Shown: positions 12,851-26,983, counted from the first letter of the stretch. The stretch is DNA of 64,000 bases from Hydractinia symbiolongicarpus (GCF_029227915.1 NC_079887.1:1984001-2048000), one strand, 5' to 3'. The notes: generated by a model not told the origin, from the letters alone. Numbers and translations: made by a program.

Positions 12851-14225
12851 ACGCATAAGACTTGTAGTTTTTAAAAATGTTTTCATTTTTAATGAGACGC
12901 TGAATAAAAGAAGTTTAATCGCCGGCAAACGAAAACCCGCGATTTCCCGTAAATCCCGGGCTTGGCCCGTATAGTCAAAAGTATACAAAGAAAGTACCCA
13001 GGGTGTAAACTCATTTCCCGAACTATTTTTTAAATTATCTTTTCACCACTAAAACGCATGAGACTTGTAGTTTTCAAAAATGTTTTCATTTTTAATGAGA
13101 CGCTGAATAAAAGAAGTTTAATCGCCGGCAAACGAAAACCCACCATTTCCCGTAAAACCCGGACTCGGCCCGTATAATCAAAAGTATGCAAAGAAAGTAC
13201 CCAGGAAGTAAACTTATTTCCCGAACGATATTTTAAAATATTTTTTCACCACTAAAACGGATGAGACTTGTAGTCTTCAAACTTGTTTTCATTTTTGATG
13301 AGACGCTGAATAAAAGAAGTTTAAACGCCGGCAAACGAAAACCTGCGATTTCCCGTAAATCCCAGACTCGGCCTGTAAAGTCAAAAGTATACAAAGAAAG
13401 TACCCAGGGTGTAAACTCATTTCCCGAACGATTTTTTAAATTATCTTTTCACCACTAAAACGCATGAGACTTGTAGTTTTCAAAAATGTTTTCATTCTTG
13501 ATGAGACGCTGAATAAAAGAAGTTTAATCGCCGGCAAACGAAAACCTGCGACTTCCCGTAAATCCCGGACTCGGCCCGTATAGTCAAAAGTATACAAATA
13601 AAGTACCCAGGGAGTAAACTCATTTCTTGAACGATTTTTTAAATTATTTTTCCACCAATAAAACGCATGAGACTTGTAGTTTTTAGAAATGTTTTCATTT
13701 TTGATGAGACGCTTAATGAAAGTGGTTTAATCGCCGGCAAACGAAAACCCGTGATTTTCCGTAAATCTCGGGCTTGGCTCGTATAGTCGAATGTATACAA
13801 AGAAAGTACCCTGTGAGTAAACTCATTTCCAAAACGATTTTTTAAATTATCTTTTCACCACTAAAACGCATGAGACTTGTAGTTTTTAAAAATGTTTTCA
13901 TTTTTGATGAGACACTGAATAAAAGAAGTTTAATCGCTGGCAAACGAAAACCCGCCATTTCCCGTAAATCCTGGACTCAGCCCGTATAGTCAAAAGTATT
14001 CAAAGAAAGTACCCAGGGAGTAAACTTATTTCCCGAACGATTTTTAAAATTATTTTTTCACCACTAAAACGCATGAGACTTGTAGTTTTTAAAAATGTTT
14101 TCATTTGTGATGAGACGCTGAATGAAAGAAGTTTAATCGCTGGCAAACGAAAACCCGCGATTTCCCGTAAATCCCGGGCTTGGCCCGTATAGTCAAAAGT
14201 ATACAAAGAAAGTACCCAGGGAGTA
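12850..14225. repeat. satellite block duplicated at offset 2,635 bp, copy 1
   Basis: Matches 15,485-16,860: cgcataag at 12,852 and 15,487, and the cttcaaacttg monomer at 13,261 and 15,896. Shared rarities include gtatgcaaag, gcctgtaaag, cattcttgatg and catttcttgaacg. Confidence 0.82.
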
Positions 14226-15470
14226 AACTCATTTCCCGAACGATTTTTTAAATTTTTTTTTCACCACTAAAACGCATGAGACTTGTAGTTTTCAGAAATG
14301 TTTTCATTTTTGATGAGACACTGAATAAAAGAAGTTTAATTGCCGGCAAATAAAACCCGCCATTTCCCGTAAATCCCGGGCTTGGCCCGTGTAGTCGAAT
14401 GTATACAAAGAAAGTACCCAGGGAGTAAACTCAATTCCCGAGCGATTTTTTAAATTTTTTTTCACCACTAAAACGCACGAGACTTGTATTTTTTAAAAAT
14501 GTTTTCATTTTTGATGAGACGCTTAATGAAAGAGGTTTAATCGCCGGCAAACGAAAACCTGTGATTTCCCGTAAATCCCGGGCTCGGCCCGTATAGTCGA
14601 ATATATACAAAGAAAGTACCCTGTGAGTAAACTCATTTCCAAAACGATTTTTTAAATTATCTTTTCACCACTAAAACGCATGAGACTTGTAGTTTTTAAA
14701 AATGTTTTCATTTTTGATGAGACACTGAATAAAAGAAGTTTAATCGCTGGCAAACGAAAACCCGCCATTTCCCGTAAATCCTGGACTCAGCCCGTAGAGT
14801 CAAAAGTATTCAAAGAAAGTACCCAGGGAGTAAACTTATTTCCCGAACGATTTTTAAAATTATTTTTTCACCACTAAAACGCATGAGACTTGTAGTTTTT
14901 AAAAATGTTTTCATTTGTGATGAGACGCTGAATGAAAGAAGTTTAATCGCTGGCAAACGAAAACCCGCGATTTCCCGTAAATCCCGGGCTTGGCCCGTAT
15001 AGTCAAAAGTATACAAAGAAAGTACCCAGGGAGTAAACTCATTTCCCGAACGATTTTTTAAATTTTTTTTTCACCACTAAAACGCATGAGACTTGTAGTT
15101 TTCAGAAATGTTTTCATTTTTGATGAGACACTGAATAAAAGAAGTTTAATTGCCGGCAAATAAAACCCGCCATTTCCCGTAAATCCCGGGCTTGGCCCGT
15201 GTAGTCGAATGTATACAAAGAAAGTACCCAGGGAGTAAACTCAATTCCCGAGCGATTTTTTAAATTTTTTTTCACCACTAAAACGCACGAGACTTGTATT
15301 TTTTAAAAATGTTTTCATTTTTGATGAGACGCTTAATGAAAGAGGTTTAATCGCCGGCAAACGAAAACCTGTGATTTCCCGTAAATCCCGGGCTCGGCCC
15401 GTATAGTCGAATATATACAAAGAAAGTACCCTGTGAGTAAACTCATTTCCAGAACGATTTTTTAATTTAT
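13850..15470. repeat. four-monomer duplication, offset 810 bp
   Basis: About 13,850-14,660 is repeated at 14,660-15,470: the ttcaaagaaag word preceding 14,000 recurs before 14,810, and cgcacgagacttgtatt is near 14,476 and 15,286. The duplication is nested between the two copies of the 2,635-offset block, indicating successive local rearrangements. Confidence 0.8.
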
Positions 15471-15484
15471 TTTTTCACCACTAA

Positions 15485-16860
15485 AACGCATAAGACTTGT
15501 AGTTTTTAAAAATGTTTTCATTTTTGATGAGACGCTGAATAAAAGAAGTTTAATCGCCGGCAAACGAAAACCCGCGATTTCCCGTAAATCCCGGGCTTGG
15601 CCCGTATAGTCAAAAGTATACAAAGAAAGTACCCAGGGTGTAAACTCATTTCCCGAACTATTTTTTAAATTATCTTTTCACCACTAAAACGCATGAGACT
15701 TGTAGTTTTCAAAAATGTTTTCATTTTTAATGAGACGCTGAATAAAAGAAGTTTAATCGCCGGCAAACGAAAACCCACCATTTCCCGTAAAACCCGGACT
15801 CGGCCCGTATAATCAAAAGTATGCAAAGAAAGTACCCAGGAAGTAAACTTATTTCCCGAACGATATTTTAAAATATTTTTTCACCACTAAAACGGATGAG
15901 ACTTGTAGTCTTCAAACTTGTTTTCATTTTTGATGAGACGCTGAATAAAAGAAGTTTAAACGCCGGCAAACGAAAACCTGCGATTTCCCGTAAATCCCAG
16001 ACTCGGCCTGTAAAGTCAAAAGTATACAAAGAAAGTACCCAGGGTGTAAACTCATTTCCCGAACGATTTTTTAAATTATCTTTTCACCACTAAAACGCAT
16101 GAGACTTGTAGTTTTCAAAAATGTTTTCATTCTTGATGAGACGCTGAATAAAAGAAGTTTAATCGCCGGCAAACGAAAACCTGCGACTTCCCGTAAATCC
16201 CGGACTCGGCCCGTATAGTCAAAAGTATACAAATAAAGTACCCAGGGAGTAAACTCATTTCTTGAACGATTTTTTAAATTATTTTTCCACCAATAAAACG
16301 CATGAGACTTGTAGTTTTTAGAAATGTTTTCATTTTTGATGAGACGCTTAATGAAAGTGGTTTAATCGCCGGCAAACGAAAACCCGTGATTTCCCGTAAA
16401 TCTCGGGCTTGGCTCGTATAGTCGAATGTATACAAAGAAAGTACCCTGTGAGTAAACTCATTTCCAAAACGATTTTTTAAATTATCTTTTCACCACTAAA
16501 ACGCATGAGACTTGTAGTTTTTAAAAATGTTTTCATTTTTGATGAGACACTGAATAAAAGAAGTTTAATCGCTGGCAAACGAAAACCCGCCATTTCCCGT
16601 AAATCCTGGACTCAGCCCGTATAGTCAAAAGTATTCAAAGAAAGTACCCAGGGAGTAAACTTATTTCCCGAACGATTTTTAAAATTATTTTTTCACCACT
16701 AAAACGCATGAGACTTGTAGTTTTTAAAAATGTTTTCATTTGTGATGAGACGCTGAATGAAAGAAGTTTAATCGCTGGCAAACGAAAACCCGCGATTTCC
16801 CGTAAATCCCGGGCTTGGCCCGTATAGTCAAAAGTATACAAAGAAAGTACCCAGGGAGTA
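15485..16860. repeat. satellite block duplicated at offset 2,635 bp, copy 2
   Basis: Second copy of 12,850-14,225 with only scattered differences. It runs directly into the 608-bp trimer block. Confidence 0.82.
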
Positions 16861-19800
16861 AACTCATTTCCCGAACGATTTTTTAAATTATTTTTTCACC
16901 ACTAAAACGCATGAGACTTGCAGTCTTCAAACTTGTTTTCATTTTTGATGAGACGCTGAATAAAAAAAGTTTAAACGCCGGCAAACGAAAACCTGCGATT
17001 TCCCGTAAATCCCGGACTCGGCCTGTAAAGTCAAAAGTATACAAAGAAAGTACCCAGGGTGTAAACTCATTTCCCGAACGATTTTTTAAATTATCTTTCA
17101 CCACTAAAACGCATGAGACTTGTAGTTTTCAAGAATGTTTTCCTTTTTGATGAGACGCTGAATAAAAGAAGTTTAATCGCCGGCAAACGAAAACCTGCGA
17201 TTTCCCGTTAATCCCGGACTCGGCCCGTATAGTCAAAAGTATACAAAGAAAGTACCCAGGGTGTAAACTCATTTCCCGAACGATTTTTTAAATTATTATT
17301 TCACCACTAAAGCCCATGAGACTTGTAGTTTTTAAAAATGTTTTCATTTGTGATGAGACGCTGAATGAAAGAAGTTTAATCGCTGGCAAACGAAAACCCG
17401 CGATTTCCCGTAAATCCCGGGCTTGGCCCGTATAGTCAAAAGTATACAAAGAAAGTACCCAGGGAGTAAACTCATTTCCCGAACGATTTTTTAAATTATT
17501 TTTTCACCACTAAAACGCATGAGACTTGCAGTCTTCAAACTTGTTTTCATTTTTGATGAGACGCTGAATAAAAAAAGTTTAAACGCCGGCAAACGAAAAC
17601 CTGCGATTTCCCGTAAATCCCGGACTCGGCCTGTAAAGTCAAAAGTATACAAAGAAAGTACCCAGGGTGTAAACTCATTTCCCGAACGATTTTTTAAATT
17701 ATCTTTCACCACTAAAACGCATGAGACTTGTAGTTTTCAAGAATGTTTTCCTTTTTGATGAGACGCTGAATAAAAGAAGTTTAATCGCCGGCAAACGAAA
17801 ACCTGCGATTTCCCGTTAATCCCGGACTCGGCCCGTATAGTCAAAAGTATACAAAGAAAGTACCCAGGGTGTAAACTCATTTCCCGAACGATTTTTTAAA
17901 TTATTATTTCACCACTAAAGCCCATGAGACTTGTAGTTTTTAAAAATGTTTTCATTTTTGATGAGACGCTGAATAAAAGAAGTTTAATCGCCGGCAAACG
18001 AAAACCCGCGATTTCCCGTAAATCCCGGGCTTGGACCGTATAGTCGAATGTATACAAAGAAAGTACCCTGTGAGTAAACTCATTTCCAGAATGATTTTCT
18101 AAATTATTTTTTCACCACTAAAACGCACGAGACTTGTAGTTTTCAAAAATGTTTTCATTTTTGATGAGACGCTTAATGAAAGAGGTTTAAACGCCGGCAA
18201 ACGAAAACCTGCGATTTCCCGTAAATCCCGGACTCGGCCTGTAAAGTCAAAAGTATACAAAGAAAGTACCCAGGGTGTAAACTCATTTCCCGAACGATTT
18301 TTTAAATTATCTTTCACCACTAAAACGCATGAGACTTGTAGTTTTCAAGAATGTTTTCCTTTTTGATGAGACGCTGAATAAAAGAAGTTTAATCGCCGGC
18401 AAACGAAAACCTGCGATTTCCCGTTAATCCCGGACTCGGCCCGTATAGTCAAAAGTATACAAAGAAAGTACCCAGGGTGTAAACTCATTTCCCGAACGAT
18501 TTTTTAAATTATTATTTCACCACTAAAGCCCATGAGACTTGTAGTTTTTAAAAATGTTTTCATTTGTGATGAGACGCTGAATGAAAGAAGTTTAATCGCT
18601 GGCAAACGAAAACCCGCGATTTCCCGTAAATCCCGGGCTTGGCCCGTATAGTCAAAAGTATACAAAGAAAGTACCCAGGGAGTAAACTCATTTCCCGAAC
18701 GATTTTTTAAATTATTTTTTCACCACTAAAACGCATGAGACTTGCAGTCTTCAAACTTGTTTTCATTTTTGATGAGACGCTGAATAAAAAAAGTTTAAAC
18801 GCCGGCAAACGAAAACCTGCGATTTCCCGTAAATCCCGGACTCGGCCTGTAAAGTCAAAAGTATACAAAGAAAGTACCCAGGGTGTAAACTCATTTCCCG
18901 AACGATTTTTTAAATTATCTTTCACCACTAAAACGCATGAGACTTGTAGTTTTCAAGAATGTTTTCCTTTTTGATGAGACGCTGAATAAAAGAAGTTTAA
19001 TCGCCGGCAAACGAAAACCTGCGATTTCCCGTTAATCCCGGACTCGGCCCGTATAGTCAAAAGTATACAAAGAAAGTACCCAGGGTGTAAACTCATTTCC
19101 CGAACGATTTTTTAAATTATTATTTCACCACTAAAGCCCATGAGACTTGTAGTTTTTAAAAATGTTTTCATTTTTGATGAGACGCTGAATAAAAGAAGTT
19201 TAATCGCCGGCAAACGAAAACCCGCGATTTCCCGTAAATCCCGGGCTTGGACCGTATAGTCGAATGTATACAAAGAAAGTACCCTGTGAGTAAACTCATT
19301 TCCAGAATGATTTTCTAAATTATTTTTTCACCACTAAAACGCACGAGACTTGTAGTTTTCAAAAATGTTTTCATTTTTGATGAGACGCTTAATGAAAGAG
19401 GTTTAAACGCCGGCAAACGAAAACCTGCGATTTCCCGTAAATCCCGGACTCGGCCTGTAAAGTCAAAAGTATACAAAGAAAGTACCCAGGGTGTAAACTC
19501 ATTTCCCGAACGATTTTTTAAATTATCTTTCACCACTAAAACGCATGAGACTTGTAGTTTTCAAAAATGTTTTCCTTTTTGATGAGACGCTGAATAAAAG
19601 AAGTTTAATCGGCGGCAAACGAAAACCTGCGATTTCCCGTTAATCCCGGACTCGGCCCGTATAGTCAAAAGTATACAAAGAAAGTACCCAGGGTGTAAAC
19701 TCATTTCCCGAACGATTTTTTAAATTATTATTTCACCACTAAAGCCCATGAGACTTGTAGTTTTTAAAAATGTTTTCATTTTTGATGAGACGCTGAATAA

Positions 19801-19920
19801 AAGAAGTTTAATCGCCGGCAAACGAAAACCCGCGATTTCCCGTAAATCCCGGGCTTGGACCGTATAGTCGAATGTATACAAAGAAAGTACCCTGTGAGTA
19901 AACTCATTTCCAGATGATTT
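16842..19920. repeat. three-monomer HOR, 608 bp, about five copies
   Basis: Equivalent positions at 16,883, 17,491, 18,099, 18,707 and 19,315, spaced exactly 608 bp. The three monomer types carry cttgcagtcttcaaacttg, caagaatgttttcc, and gcccatgagac. Copies 3 and 5 share a different first monomer (cgcacgagac with cttaatgaaagagg), which hints at a nested 1,216-bp six-monomer unit. A more diverged sixth copy follows at about 19,921. Confidence 0.9.
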
Positions 19921-20122
19921 TCTAAATTATTTTTTCACCACTAAAACGCACGAGACTTGTAGTTTTCAAAAATGTTTTCAGTTTTGATGAGACGCTTAAT
20001 GAAAGAGGTTTAAACGCCGGCAAACGAAAACCTGCAATTTACCGTAAATCCCAGACTCGGCCTGTAAAGTCAAAAGTATATAAAGAAAGTACCCAGGGTG
20101 TAAACTCATTTCCCGAACGATT

Positions 20123-22138
20123 TTTTAAGCTATCTTTTCACCTCTAAAACGCATGAGACTTGTAGTTTTCAAAAATGTTTTCATTTTTGATGAGACGCTG
20201 AATAAAAGAAGTTTAATCGCCGGCAAAGGAAAACCCGCCATTTCCCGTAAACCCCGGACTCGGCCCGTATAATCAAAAGTATACAAAGAAAGTACCCTGT
20301 GAGTAAACTCATTTCCAGAACGATTTTCTAAATTATTTTTTCACCACTAAAACGCACGAGACTTGTAGTTTTCAAAAATGTTTTTATTTTTAATGAGACG
20401 CTGAATAAAAGAAGTTTAATCGCCGGCAAACGAAAACCCGCCATTTCCCGTAAACCCCGGACTCGGCCCGTATAATCAAAAGTATACAAAGAAAGTACCC
20501 AGGGAGTAAACTTATTTCCCGAACGATTTTTTAAATTATTTTTTCACCACTAAAACGCATGAGACTTGTAGTTTTCAAAAATGTTTTCATCTTTGATGAG
20601 ACGCTGAATAAAAGAAGTTTAATCACCGGCAAACGAAAACCCGCCATTTCCCGTAAAACCCGGACACGGCCCGTATAATCAAAAGTATACAAAGAAAGTA
20701 CCCTGTGAGTAAACTCATTTCCAGAACGATTTTTTAAATTATTTTTTCACCACTAAAACGCATGAGACTTGTAGTTTCCAAAAATGTTTTCATTTTTGAT
20801 GAGAGACTGAATAAAAGAAGTTTAATCGCTGGCAAACGAAAACCTGCGATTTCCCGTAAATCCCTGACTCGGCCCGTATAGTCAAAAGTATACAAAGAAA
20901 GTACCCAGGGTGTAAACTCATTTTCCGAACGATTTTTTAAATTATTATTTCACCACTAAAGCCCATGAAACTTGTAGTTTTTAAAAATGTTTTCATTTTC
21001 GATGACACGCTGAATAAAAGAAGTTTAATCGCCGGAAAAACGAAAACCCGCGATTTCCCGTAAATCCCGCACTCGGCCCGTATAGTCAAAAGTTTACAAA
21101 GAAAGTACCCAGGGAGTAAACTCATTTCCCAAACGATTTTTTAAATTATCTTTTCACCTCTAAAACGCATGAGACTTGTAGTTTTCAAAAATGTTTTCAT
21201 TTTTGATGAGACGCTGAATAAAAGAAGTTTAATCGCCGGCAAACGAAAACCCGCCATTTCCCGTAAACCCCGGACTCGGCCCGTATAATCAAAAGTATAC
21301 AAAGAAAGTACCCTGTGAGTAAACTCATTTCCAGAACGATTTTCTAAATTATTTTTTCACCACTAAAACGCACGAGACTTGTAGTTTTCAAAGATGTTTT
21401 TATTTTTAATGAGACGCTGAATAAAAGAAGTTTAATCGCCGGCAAACGAAAACCCGCCATTTCCCGTAAACCCCGGACTCGGCCCGTATAATCAAAAGTA
21501 TACAAAGAAAGTACCCAGGGAGTAAACTTATTTCCCGAACGATTTTTTAAATTATTTTTTCACCACTAAAACGCATGAGACTTGTAGTTTTCAAAAATGT
21601 TTTCATCTTTGATGAGACGCTGAATAAAAGAAGTTTAATCACCGGCAAACGAAAACCCGCAATTTCCCGTAAAACCCGGACACGGCCCGTATAATCAAAA
21701 GTATACAAAGAAAGTACCCTGTGAGTAAACTCATTTCCAGAACGATTTTTTAAATTATTTTTTCACCACTAAAACGCATGAGACTTGTAGTTTCCAAAAA
21801 TGTTTTCATTTTTGATGAGAGACTGAATAAAAGAAGTTTAATCGCTGGCAAACGAAAACCTGCGATTTCCCGTAAATCCCTGACTCGGCCCGTATAGTCA
21901 AAAGTATACAAAGAAAGTACCCAGGGTGTAAACTCATTTTCCGAACGATTTTTTAAATTATTATTTCACCACTAAAGCCCATGAAACTTGTAGTTTTTAA
22001 AAATGTTTTCATTTTCGATGACACGCTGAATAAAAGAAGTTTAATCGCCGGAAAAACGAAAACCCGCGATTTCCCGTAAATCCCGCACTCGGCCCGTATA
22101 GTCAAAAGTTTACAAAGAAAGTACCCAGGGAGTAAACT
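20123..22138. repeat. five-monomer HOR, 1,016 bp, two copies
   Basis: The rare cacctctaaaacg word is at 20,139 and 21,155, and the ggaaaaacg-bearing monomer at 20,937 and 21,953, all at offset 1,016. Copies are nearly identical, with occasional single-base changes such as caaaaatg to caaagatg near 21,390. Confidence 0.88.
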
Positions 22139-24317
22139 CATTTTCCGAACGATTTTTTAAAATATTTTTTCACCACTAAAACGCATGAGACTTGTAGTTT
22201 TCAAAAATGTTTTCATTTTTGATGAGACGCTTAATGAAAGAGGTTTAATCGACGGCAATCGAAAACCAGCGATTTCCCCTAAATCCTGGGCTTGGCCCGT
22301 GTAGTCGAATGTATACAAAGAAAGTACCCAGGGAGTAAACTAATTTCCAGAACGATTTTTTAAATTATTTTTTCACCACTAAAACGCATAAGACTTGTAG
22401 TTTTCAATAATTTTTTCATTTGTGATAAGACGCTGAATAAAAGAAGTTTAAACGCCGGCAAACGAAAACCTGCGATTTCCCGTAAATCCTGGACTCGGCC
22501 CGTATAATTAAAAGTATACAAAGAAAGCACCCAGGGAGTAAACTCATTTCCCGAGCGATTTTTTAAATTATTTTTTCACCACTAAAACGCATGAGACTTG
22601 TAGTTTTCAAAAATGTGTTCATTTTTGATGAGACGCTGAATAAAAGAAGTTTAATCGCCGGAAAACGGCGACCTGCGATTTCCCGTAAATCCCGGACTCG
22701 GCCCGTATAGTCAAAAGTATACAAAGAAAGTACCCATGGTGTAAACTCATTGCCCGAACGATTTTTTAAATTATTGTTTCACCACTAAAGCCCATGAGAC
22801 TTGTAGTTTTTAAAATTGTTTTCATTTTTGATGAGACGCTGAATAAAAGAAGTTTAATCGCCGGCAAACGAAAACCTGCGACTTCCCGTAAGTCACGGAC
22901 TCGGCCCGCATAGTCAAAAGTATACAAAGATAGTACCCAGGGATTAAACTCATTTCCCGAACGATTTTTTAAATTATTTTTTCTCCACTAAAACGCATGA
23001 GACTTGTAGTTTTCAGAAATGTTTTCATTTTTGATGAGACGCCTAATGAATGTGGTTTAATCGCCGGCAAACGAAAACCCGAGATTTCCCGTAAATCCCT
23101 GACTCGGCCCGTATAGTCAAAAGTATACAAAGAAAGTACCCAGGGTGTAAACTCATTTTCCGAACGATTTTTTAAATTATTATTTCACCACTAAAGCCCA
23201 TGAAACTTGTAGTTTTTAAAAATGTTTTCATTTTCGATGACACGCTGAATAAAAGAAGTTTAATCGCCGGAAAAACGAAAACCCGCGATTTCCCGTAAAT
23301 CCCGCACTCGGCCCGTATAGTCAAAAGTTTACAAAGAAAGTACCCAGGGAGTAAACTCATTTTCCGAACGATTTTTTAAAATATTTTTTCACCACTAAAA
23401 CGCATGAGACTTGTAGTTTTCAAAAATGTTTTCATTTTTGATGAGACGCTTAATGAAAGAGGTTTAATCGACGGCAATCGAAAACCAGCGATTTCCCCTA
23501 AATCCTGGGCTTGGCCCGTGTAGTCGAATGTATACAAAGAAAGTACCCAGGGAGTAAACTAATTTCCAGAACGATTTTTTAAATTATTTTTTCACCACTA
23601 AAACGCATAAGACTTGTAGTTTTCAATAATTTTTTCATTTGTGATAAGACGCTGAATAAAAGAAGTTTAAACGCCGGCAAACGAAAACCTGCGATTTCCC
23701 GTAAATCCTGGACTCGGCCCGTATAATTAAAAGTATACAAAGAAAGCACCCAGGGAGTAAACTCATTTCCCGAGCGATTTTTTAAATTATTTTTTCACCA
23801 CTAAAACGCATGAGACTTGTAGTTTTCAAAAATGTGTTCATTTTTGATGAGACGCTGAATAAAAGAAGTTTAATCGCCGGAAAACGGCGACCTGCGATTT
23901 CCCGTAAATCCCGGACTCGGCCCGTATAGTCAAAAGTATACAAAGAAAGTACCCATGGTGTAAACTCATTGCCCGAACGATTTTTTAAATTATTGTTTCA
24001 CCACTAAAGCCCATGAGACTTGTAGTTTTTAAAATTGTTTTCATTTTTGATGAGACGCTGAATAAAAGAAGTTTAATCGCCGGCAAACGAAAACCTGCGA
24101 CTTCCCGTAAGTCACGGACTCGGCCCGCATAGTCAAAAGTATACAAAGATAGTACCCAGGGATTAAACTCATTTCCCGAACGATTTTTTAAATTATTTTT
24201 TCTCCACTAAAACGCATGAGACTTGTAGTTTTCAGAAATGTTTTCATTTTTGATGAGACGCCTAATGAATGTGGTTTAATCGCCGGCAAACGAAAACCCG
24301 AGATTTCCCGTAAATCC
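21880..24317. repeat. six-monomer HOR, 1,219 bp, two copies
   Basis: Offset 1,219: the unit starts at atccctgactcgg near 21,876 and 23,095, and contains gacggcaatcg, caataattttttc, ggaaaacggcg, cccatggtgt and gcctaatgaatg monomers in fixed order. It overlaps the last monomers of the five-monomer unit, as if one monomer had been added to the repeat register. Confidence 0.88.
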
Positions 24318-26100
24318 CGGGCTTGGCCCGTATAGTCGAATGTATACAAAGAAAGTACCCTGTGAGTAAACTCATTTCCAAAACGATTTTTTAAATTATC
24401 TTTTCACCACTAAAACGCATGAGACTTGTAGTTTTCAAAAATGTTTTCATTTTTGATGAGACACTGAATAAAAAGAGTTTAATCACCGGCAAATGAACAC
24501 CCGCCATTTCCCGTAAATCCCGGGCTTGGCCCGTGTAGTCGAATGTATACAAAGAAAGTACCCAGGGAGTATACTCATTTCCCGAACGATTTTTTATATT
24601 ATTTTTTCATCACTAAAGCGCATGAGACTTGTAGTTTTTAAAAATGTTTTCATTTTTGATGGGACGCTGAATAAAAGAAGTTTAAACGCCGGCAAACGAA
24701 AACCTGCGATTTCCCGTAAATCCTGGACTCGGCCCGTATAATTAAAAGTATACAAAGAAAGCACCCAGGGTGTAAACTCATTTCCCGAGCGATTTTTTAA
24801 ATTATTTTTTCACCACTAAAACGCATGAGACTTGTAGTTTTCAAAAATGTGTTCATTTTTGATGAGACGCTGAATAAAAGAAGTTTAATTGCCGGAAAAC
24901 GGCGACCTGCGATTTCCCGTAAATCCCGGACTCGGCCCGTATAGTCAAAAGTATACAAAGAAAGTACCCATGGTGTAAACTCATTTCCCGAACGATTTTT
25001 TATATTATTTTTTCATCACTAAAGCGCATGAGACTTGTAGTTTTTAAAAATGTTTTCATTTTTGATGGGACGCTGAATAAAAGAAGTTTAAACGCCGGCA
25101 AACGAAAACCTGCGATTTCCCGTAAATCCTGGACTCGGCCCGTATAATTAAAAGTATACAAAGAAAGCACCCAGGGAGTAAACTCATTTCCCGAGCGATT
25201 TTTTAAATTATTTTTTCACCACTAAAACGCATGAGACTTGTAGTTTTCAAAAATGTGTTCATTTTTGATGAGACGCTGAATAAAAGAAGTTTAATCGCCG
25301 GAAAACGGCGACCTGCGATTTCCCGTAAATCCCGGACTCGGCCCGTATAGTCAAAAGTATACAAAGAAAGTACCCATGGTGTAAACTCATTGCCCGAACG
25401 ATTTTTTAAATTATTGTTTCACCACTAAAGCCCATGAGACTTGTAGTTTTTAAAAATGTTTTCATTTTTGATGAGAGGCTGAATAAAAGAAGTTTAATCG
25501 CCGGCAAACGAAAACCTGCGACTTCCCGTAAGTCACGGACTCGGCCCGCATAGTCAAAAGTATACAAAGATAGTACCCAGAGATTAAACTCATTTCCCGA
25601 ACGATTTTTTAAATTATTTTTTCTCCACTAAAACGCATGAGACTTGTAGTTTTCAGAAATGTTTTCATTTTTGATGAGACGCCTAATGAATGTGGTTTAA
25701 TCGCCGGCAAACGAAAACCCGAGATTTCCCGTAAATCCCGGGCTTGGCCCGTATAGTCGAATGTATACAAAGAAAGTACCCTGTGAGTAAACTCATTTCC
25801 AAAACGATTTTTTAAATTATCTTTTCACCACTAAAACGCATGAGACTTGTAGTTTTCAAAAATGTTTTCATTTTTGATGAGACACTGAATAAAAAGAGTT
25901 TAATCACCGGCAAATGAACACCCGCCATTTCCTGTAAATCCCGGGCTTGGCCCGTGTAGTCGAATGTATACAAAGAAAGTACCCAGGGTGTATACTCATT
26001 TCCAGAACGATTTTTTATATTATTTTTTCATCACTAAAGCGCATGAGACTTGTAGTTTTTAAAAATGTTTTCATTTTTGATGGGACGCTGAATAAAAGAA
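24316..26100. repeat. seven-monomer HOR, 1,421 bp, one full and one partial copy
   Basis: Offset 1,421: the gggcttggcccg monomer at 24,316 and 25,737, and the cccgtgtagtcgaatg monomer at 24,526 and 25,947. The second copy diverges near 26,105 (tttaatcgcc instead of tttaaacgcc). About half the unit re-uses monomer types of the neighbouring six-monomer HOR. Confidence 0.85.
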
Positions 26101-26983
26101 GTTTAATCGCCGGCAAACGAAAACCCGCGATTTTCCGTAAATCCCGGACTCGGCCCGTATAGTCAAAAGTATACAAAGAAAGTACCCAGGTAGTAAACTC
26201 ATTGTCCGAACGATTTTTTAAATTATTTTTTCACCACTAAAACGCATGAGACTTTTAGTTTTCAAAAATGTTTTCATTTTTGATGAGACGCTTAATGAAA
26301 GAGGTTTAATCGCCGGCGAACGACAAACCGCGATTTCCCGTAAACCCCGGGCTTGGCCCGTATAGTCGAATGTATACAAAGAAAGTACCCTGTGAGTAAA
26401 CTCATTTCCCGAACGATTTTTTATATTGTTTTTTCACCACTAAAACGCATGAGAATTGTAGTTTTCAAAAATGTTTTCATTTTTGATGGGACGCTGAATA
26501 AAAGAAGTTTAATCGCCGGCAAACGAAAACCCGCGATTTCCCGTAAATCCCGCACTCGGCCCGTATAGTCAAAAGTTTACAAAGAAAGTACCCAGGGAGT
26601 AAACTCATTTTCCGAACGATTTTTTAAATTATTTTTTCACCACTAAAACGCATGAGACTTGTAGTTTTCAAAAATGTTTTCATTTTTGATGAGACGCTTA
26701 ATGAAAGACGTTTAATCGACGGCAATCGAAAACCAGCGATTTCCCCTAAATCCCGGGCTTGGCCCGTGTAGTCGAATGTATACAAAGAAAGTACCCAGGG
26801 AGTAAACTCATTTCCAGAACGATTTTTTAAATTATTTTTTCATCACTAAAACGCATAAGACTTGTAGTTTTCAATAATGTTTTCATTTGTGATAAGACGC
26901 TGAATAAAAGAAGTTTAATTGCCGGAAAACGAAAACCTGCGATTTCCCGTAAATCCCTGACTCGGCCCGTATAGTCAAAAGTA
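26100..26983. repeat. last satellite monomers before the insert
   Basis: About four monomers of the same families (gacggcaatcg type; caataatg with ttaattgccggaaaacg type). The final one stops inside the conserved gtatacaaag word, after gta at 26,983. Confidence 0.9.

Larger units (their letters stand above)
1..26983. repeat. 203-bp satellite array, left arm (about 133 monomers)
   Basis: Head-to-tail tandem array. The landmark at the ggcttgg/gactcgg word falls at 22, 225, 428 and 631, giving a period of 203 bp, and the same words recur to 26,983. Each monomer contains, in order, gtatacaaagaaagtacc, a gtaaactcatttcc block, a T-rich stretch ending in caccactaaaa, gcatgagacttgtag, a hairpin, gacgctgaataaaagaag, gccggcaaacgaaaac and atttcccgtaaatccc. 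All copies have the same orientation. Stop-free stretches of 60-120 codons occur on both strands of the same monomers and shift frame at monomer borders because 203 is not a multiple of 3, so I treat none as coding. The family is not one I can name. Confidence 0.98.
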
